A stretch of DNA of 38,303 bases. It comes from a virus. Below the pieces are notes generated by a model. It was not told where the DNA came from. It worked only from the letters and a program-made list of their open reading frames with translations, and ran no database searches. This document shows positions 35,585 through 38,303 of the stretch, in pieces. The stretch lies in the IMG/VR virus record IMGVR_UViG_3300047320_000204, positions 1 to 38,303 of that record. The stretch is one strand, 5' to 3'. How positions within the stretch are numbered: position 1 is the first letter of the stretch; every line of letters begins with the position of its first letter. A program made the translations under genes and the position numbers.

Positions 35585-35929
35585 ATGAACGTCATGAAAA
35601 AAGCTTGGGAAATTGCTCGTGAAGGTCAAAAGAAATTTGGTGGAAAAGTAAAAGAATATTTTTCCCAAGCTTTGAAAATGGCATGGAGCATCGTGAAAAA
35701 ATGTATGGAAACTGTTGAAAAAATTATCCTAATTGCTGACAGAGACAGTCAAGTGTATCACGTTTACGGGGAAAGAAACGGAAAAACATTTCGCACTCGC
35801 GAAAACTTAAACGAGGACCAAATGAGAGAAGCTTATGGCTACTTAGCTGCAAATTTAGGGATTAAAACAATGGATCGCTACATGATTGAAAATGGTGAGA
35901 AAAGATTTTTTGACACTAAGACTTGGTAG
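35585..35929 (+). CDS. Conserved phage protein, unknown function
   Basis: Encodes 114 residues; ATG preceded by AAGGAGGAAGTAACG. The N-terminus MKKAWEIAREGQKKFGGKVKEYFSQALKMAWSIVKK is a motif seen in many Firmicutes phage and plasmid proteins. The C-terminal half (DRDSQVYHVYGERNGKTFRTRENLNEDQMREAYGYLAANLG) is a small alpha-beta domain. First gene of a two-gene operon. No function assigned. Confidence 0.78.
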   Translation: MNVMKKAWEIAREGQKKFGGKVKEYFSQALKMAWSIVKKCMETVEKIILIADRDSQVYHVYGERNGKTFRTRENLNEDQMREAYGYLAANLGIKTMDRYMIENGEKRFFDTKTW

Positions 35930-35940
35930 GAGGATACGCA

Positions 35941-36300
35941 ATGCTCGATAACATCATTGGTGTGGAGGAGGCAGCTGCAATCTTAGGGCTGTCTCCCGGA
36001 ACAGTAAAAAATAAATGTGCAGCTGGGGAATTACCCGCAAAAAAAATCGGTAAAACGTGGATTATTGATAAAACCCAATTGGAGGAGGAAAAGAAAATGA
36101 AAACAGTAAATTACACGAAAATGAATGGGCAACGTTACGTATTGCCAGAAGGATTTTATGCAGTGGAAGGACGTTTTGGAGATCAAGTTTACAATGAACG
36201 TAGTGAAAACGTGACATCTAAAATCATGGGTAATGCCAAAAGTGACGGGTATATCATTTACACAGATAAAGGGATTGCTGACTTAAAAGTGTTGAAATAA
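35941..36300 (+). CDS. Excisionase-like HTH protein with C-terminal extension and an internal start
   Basis: Encodes 119 residues from ATG 35941, preceded by AGGAGGATACGCA. Residues 1-50 are a MerR/excisionase-type HTH (IIGVEEAAAILGLSPGTVKNKCAAGELPAKKIGKTWIIDK). Residues 53-119 form a separate beta-rich domain (MKTVNYTKMNGQRYVLPEGFYAVEGRFG). The join is odd: GGAGGAGG precedes an in-frame ATG at 36097, so a 67-residue C-terminal product can be made separately. The HTH could act as an excisionase or as operon regulator. Confidence 0.78.
   Translation: MLDNIIGVEEAAAILGLSPGTVKNKCAAGELPAKKIGKTWIIDKTQLEEEKKMKTVNYTKMNGQRYVLPEGFYAVEGRFGDQVYNERSENVTSKIMGNAKSDGYIIYTDKGIADLKVLK
36097..36300 (+). CDS. 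Possible 67-residue product from an in-frame internal start
   Basis: ATG at 36097 lies eight bases after GGAGGAGG (36081-36088), a stronger site than most in the window, in the same frame as the HTH protein. The product would begin MKTVNYTKMNGQRY. The two domains may come from a fusion of formerly adjacent genes that kept the second start. Confidence 0.55.
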   Translation: MKTVNYTKMNGQRYVLPEGFYAVEGRFGDQVYNERSENVTSKIMGNAKSDGYIIYTDKGIADLKVLK

Positions 36301-36306
36301 CGACAA

Positions 36307-36337
36307 AAAGCCCCCATCTCACCGAGACAGGGGCTTT
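36307..36337. terminator. Bidirectional terminator
   Basis: AAAGCCCC (36307-36314) and GGGGCTTT (36330-36337) pair, with a small inner TCTC/GAGA stem. It separates the plus-strand accessory operon from the converging amidase gene. Confidence 0.85.
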
Positions 36338-36341
36338 CTTA

Positions 36342-37064
36342 CTATTCTTTCACAATTTCTTTACGGTATTTCCAGCCTTTAGATTTTAAGAACTTCTCTA
36401 GTTCTGCTAAACCCGGGGAACCTTCTGTATACCATCCAGTAATAATATTAACCTTTGCTTTTTCTAATGGTTTTGTTGCTTCCTTTTTGATTTCTTTTTT
36501 CTTTAGGTCAAATTGGTCAGCTAATCCTTCAACGATCGCCAGAGCGACTTTCTTTTGATATGCATCTGATTTTAAGAGTGCAGCTTCTTCTTTGTTTGAC
36601 ATAAATCCACACTCACAAAGGATAGAGGGCATATGCGTTTCACGTACCATGTGGAAATCCGCTTTTTTTACACCTCGGTCTGCCAGGCCAGTTGCTTTAA
36701 TGATGGACTTTTGTACCTTTTCAGCTAATGCATTTGATACTTTCGATGGTGAAGTGTAGGTAAAGGTTTCAATGCCGTGGGCACTACTCCAAACATCGCC
36801 AGAAGCATTAGCATGTACGGATACATGAACATTACTACCCCAAGCATTCACTCGGTCGGTACGAGTTTTAAGTGAGACATCTGTTTTACCGGTTGGGTCA
36901 TCTACACGAAGCACAGCCACACCTTCATAATTAGCTAGTTCTAACTGCATTTTAGAAACAACGGCCGCATTAAAATCCCATTCGTGCATGGAGTTATCCG
37001 GTACCCGTTTTCCTGGTGTATTTTTCCCGTGACCTGCATCTAGACTAATTTTAAATAAACTCAT
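36342..37064 (-). CDS. Endolysin: N-acetylmuramoyl-L-alanine amidase (Amidase_3)
   Basis: Encodes 240 residues; start overlaps the holin stop. The catalytic domain covers 1-180 with zinc ligands His12 (DAGHG), Glu28 (HEWDF) and His84 (VHAN), and catalytic Glu151 (LCECGF). After a Lys/Glu-rich linker, the C-terminal 40 residues (KVNIITGWYTEGSPGLAELEKFLKSKGWKYRKE) form a small domain that probably targets the wall. It has no signal peptide, so holin is needed for release. It cleaves the peptide-sugar bond of peptidoglycan to lyse the host. Confidence 0.94.
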   Translation of the reverse strand: MSLFKISLDAGHGKNTPGKRVPDNSMHEWDFNAAVVSKMQLELANYEGVAVLRVDDPTGKTDVSLKTRTDRVNAWGSNVHVSVHANASGDVWSSAHGIETFTYTSPSKVSNALAEKVQKSIIKATGLADRGVKKADFHMVRETHMPSILCECGFMSNKEEAALLKSDAYQKKVALAIVEGLADQFDLKKKEIKKEATKPLEKAKVNIITGWYTEGSPGLAELEKFLKSKGWKYRKEIVKE

Positions 37065-37465
37065 TATTTGCCCTCTCCTTTGCCTTTTAAAATTAGAATT
37101 GCATCTTTCAATTGCTTTGGAACAGGCAAGCCCATTCTTCCTGCATTTTCTAAGATTGATAAGCCTTCATTTCCCAGATAGAAAAAGGAAATAGCATCGC
37201 TCACCATATGCCCTTGTCCGATGGTTCTATCAATTAAATGCCCCGCTACAACCAAACCAAATATCATGACTTTTTTTGCAATTCCTTTGAATCCAATCTT
37301 CGAACTAAGTTTTCCTTCTACCGCGCTGGCAAGGAGTCCGCTCAAATAGTCTATTATGACAAATGTTAGTAATACTTGTAGCAACACGGACCACCCCCCA
37401 AACAGATATCCAACGGCAGCTCCTGTTATTGCAGCACCCGACTTAAAAAAGATTTCCCAATTCAT
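37064..37465 (-). CDS. Holin (phage_holin_4 / TcdE-like)
   Basis: Encodes 133 residues from ATG 37465 (MNWEIFFKSGAAITGAAVGYLFGGW), preceded by GAGGAGGAGCAAA; the frame extends five codons upstream without support. Three hydrophobic segments are visible (about 8-25, 26-48, 62-82), with the family pattern LLQVLLTFVIIDYLSGLLASAVEGKLSSKIGFKGIAKKVMIF. It forms membrane lesions that release the downstream amidase. The gene follows the tyrosine integrase and its terminator. Confidence 0.9.
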   Translation of the reverse strand: MNWEIFFKSGAAITGAAVGYLFGGWSVLLQVLLTFVIIDYLSGLLASAVEGKLSSKIGFKGIAKKVMIFGLVVAGHLIDRTIGQGHMVSDAISFFYLGNEGLSILENAGRMGLPVPKQLKDAILILKGKGEGK

Positions 37466-37487
37466 TTTGCTCCTCCTCAAAATAAAA

Positions 37488-37507
37488 AGAGCCCCGGAAA
37501 GGACTCT
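37488..37507 (-). terminator. Terminator at the end of the tyrosine integrase gene
   Basis: On the minus strand AGAGTCC pairs with GGGCTCT (one G-U) around a 6-nt loop, followed by TTTTTATTTT. It overlaps the integrase stop, so lysis genes need read-through, antitermination or a promoter of their own; none is clear in the 20 bp before the holin site. Confidence 0.75.
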
Positions 37508-38303
37508 ACATCACATGATATTTTTTAAACGCTTGCTGTTTTCTTTCTTCCGAGACACTCGAGTAAACCAAAGTTGTTGAAGGATTGCTGTGGCCCATCA
37601 GATGTTGAAGGTCCGCTAATTCGATACCTGCATCCATCGAAAGATTTGCGAATGTATGTCTCATAACATGAGGCGTGAGCTTTTTCTTTATAGCTGAAAG
37701 CTGTTCTATTTTATCGATTTCACGCTGAATCGCGCGATTTCCCAAGCGACGATAAGGTTGCTTACTAGTTATAAATAATGCTTCACAGTCATCTGTACGG
37801 CTTTTTAAATACTTTCTCAGGTGGATTAAAGCTTTAATAGAAATGTAAACTACCCTTTCTTTATTACCCTTTCCGATGACCTTTAAATTCATTTCTCGGA
37901 TGTTTATATCTCCTCGGTCTATGCTAGCCAACTCAGACAATCGGCACCCGGTACTATAAAAGACCTCGATTAATGCTCTCTGACGTAATGTATCACAGGC
38001 TTCACGGACGGTCTCTAACTCCTCGATACTTAATCCTTTAGGCAATCTTTTTGGCTTTTTCGGCAGTTTTACTTTAAGCGTAGGGTCCCTTAAAAGTACC
38101 TCCTCTTTAACCAACCAACCGAAAAATGATTTTAGAACGGATAACTTTTGTCCTATGGTACTCATTTTAGCCTCGCTAAATGATGCTAAAAAACTCCGAA
38201 TATCTGTCGTTGTTACCAGTACCGTTGCCTTTTGGCAAAACCGACTAAAAACAAGCAATTCACTTTTGTAGCCCATGAGTGTTTTTGCACTCAGGCCTTC
38301 TAT
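37506..38303 (-). CDS. Tyrosine integrase, C-terminal part (starts at 322 across the circular junction)
   Basis: Continuous with 1-322; the whole protein is 330 residues. In full-length numbering, a SAM-like core-binding domain precedes the catalytic residues Arg186 (STGCRLSEL), Lys210-212 (IGKGNKER), His277-x-x-Arg280 (TPHVMRHTF), His303 (LMGHS) and Tyr312 (STTLVYSS). The pattern is XerC/XerD-like. It is regulated with the RHH gene and lies between tail and lysis genes, unlike the serine integrase in the immunity region. Roles could be a second integration system, use of a host dif-type site, or multimer resolution. Confidence 0.93.
   Translation of the reverse strand: MEGLSAKTLMGYKSELLVFSRFCQKATVLVTTTDIRSFLASFSEAKMSTIGQKLSVLKSFFGWLVKEEVLLRDPTLKVKLPKKPKRLPKGLSIEELETVREACDTLRQRALIEVFYSTGCRLSELASIDRGDINIREMNLKVIGKGNKERVVYISIKALIHLRKYLKSRTDDCEALFITSKQPYRRLGNRAIQREIDKIEQLSAIKKKLTPHVMRHTFANLSMDAGIELADLQHLMGHSNPSTTLVYSSVSEERKQQAFKKYHVM
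38177..38303. repeat. Terminal direct repeat, right copy
   Basis: Identical over 127 bases to 1-127. See the left copy; together they show the contig is circular. Confidence 0.95.

Noticed and set aside
1-38303. CRISPR array or insertion sequence
   Set aside because: No regularly spaced long repeats with unique spacers and no transposase-like gene or IS-type terminal repeats were seen.

Overview
The window is a complete temperate tailed-phage genome from a low-GC Gram-positive host. The evidence is AT-rich DNA, strong AGGAGGTG-type ribosome sites, frequent GTG/TTG starts, sigma-A promoters, an ArpU-type regulator and SPP1/Bacillus-type replication genes; a Bacillales host is my inference. 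The first and last 127 bases are identical, so the contig is circular with a unit of 38,176 bp. One gene, a 330-residue tyrosine integrase, runs across the junction.

Layout. Nearly all lytic genes are on the minus strand and read from high to low coordinates. Early region (about 29.8 to 20.2 kb): Cro-like protein, many small proteins, DnaD-like initiator, helicase loader, DnaB-like helicase, DUF2303 protein, MazG-like pyrophosphatase, zinc-ribbon mini-proteins and an ArpU-family late regulator. Next come an intergenic region with phased repeats (19.4-19.8 kb) and a short tyrosine recombinase (18.9-19.4 kb). Late region (18.5 to 0.66 kb): small membrane proteins, HNH endonuclease, a putative cos region, terminase small and large subunits, portal, ClpP-like protease, HK97-fold capsid, connector genes, major tail protein, gpG/gpGT with a -1 frameshift site, tape measure, Dit with an inserted LysM domain, tail-tip proteins and a BppU/beta-helix spike. 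A plus-strand ribbon-helix-helix gene and the divergent tyrosine integrase sit between the tail genes and the lysis cassette (holin, amidase; 37.5 to 36.3 kb).

The lysogeny region (29.5 to 33.2 kb) holds a Cro/CI switch with five related operators, an ImmA-type metalloprotease whose promoter contains a LexA-like box, and a large serine integrase. Between 33.3 and 36.3 kb is an accessory region: two RHH-like proteins, an HTH regulator with a membrane coiled-coil protein, a frameshifted gene, and a two-gene operon with palindromic operators.

How it fits together (inference): DNA damage would relieve LexA at the immA promoter, ImmA would cleave the repressor, and the minus-strand early genes would be expressed. 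The initiator would act on 22-bp iterons inside its own gene. ArpU would then switch on the late operon. The most unusual points are three site-specific recombinases in one small genome, the RHH/integrase module with overlapping divergent promoters inside the late region, and the iteron sets.
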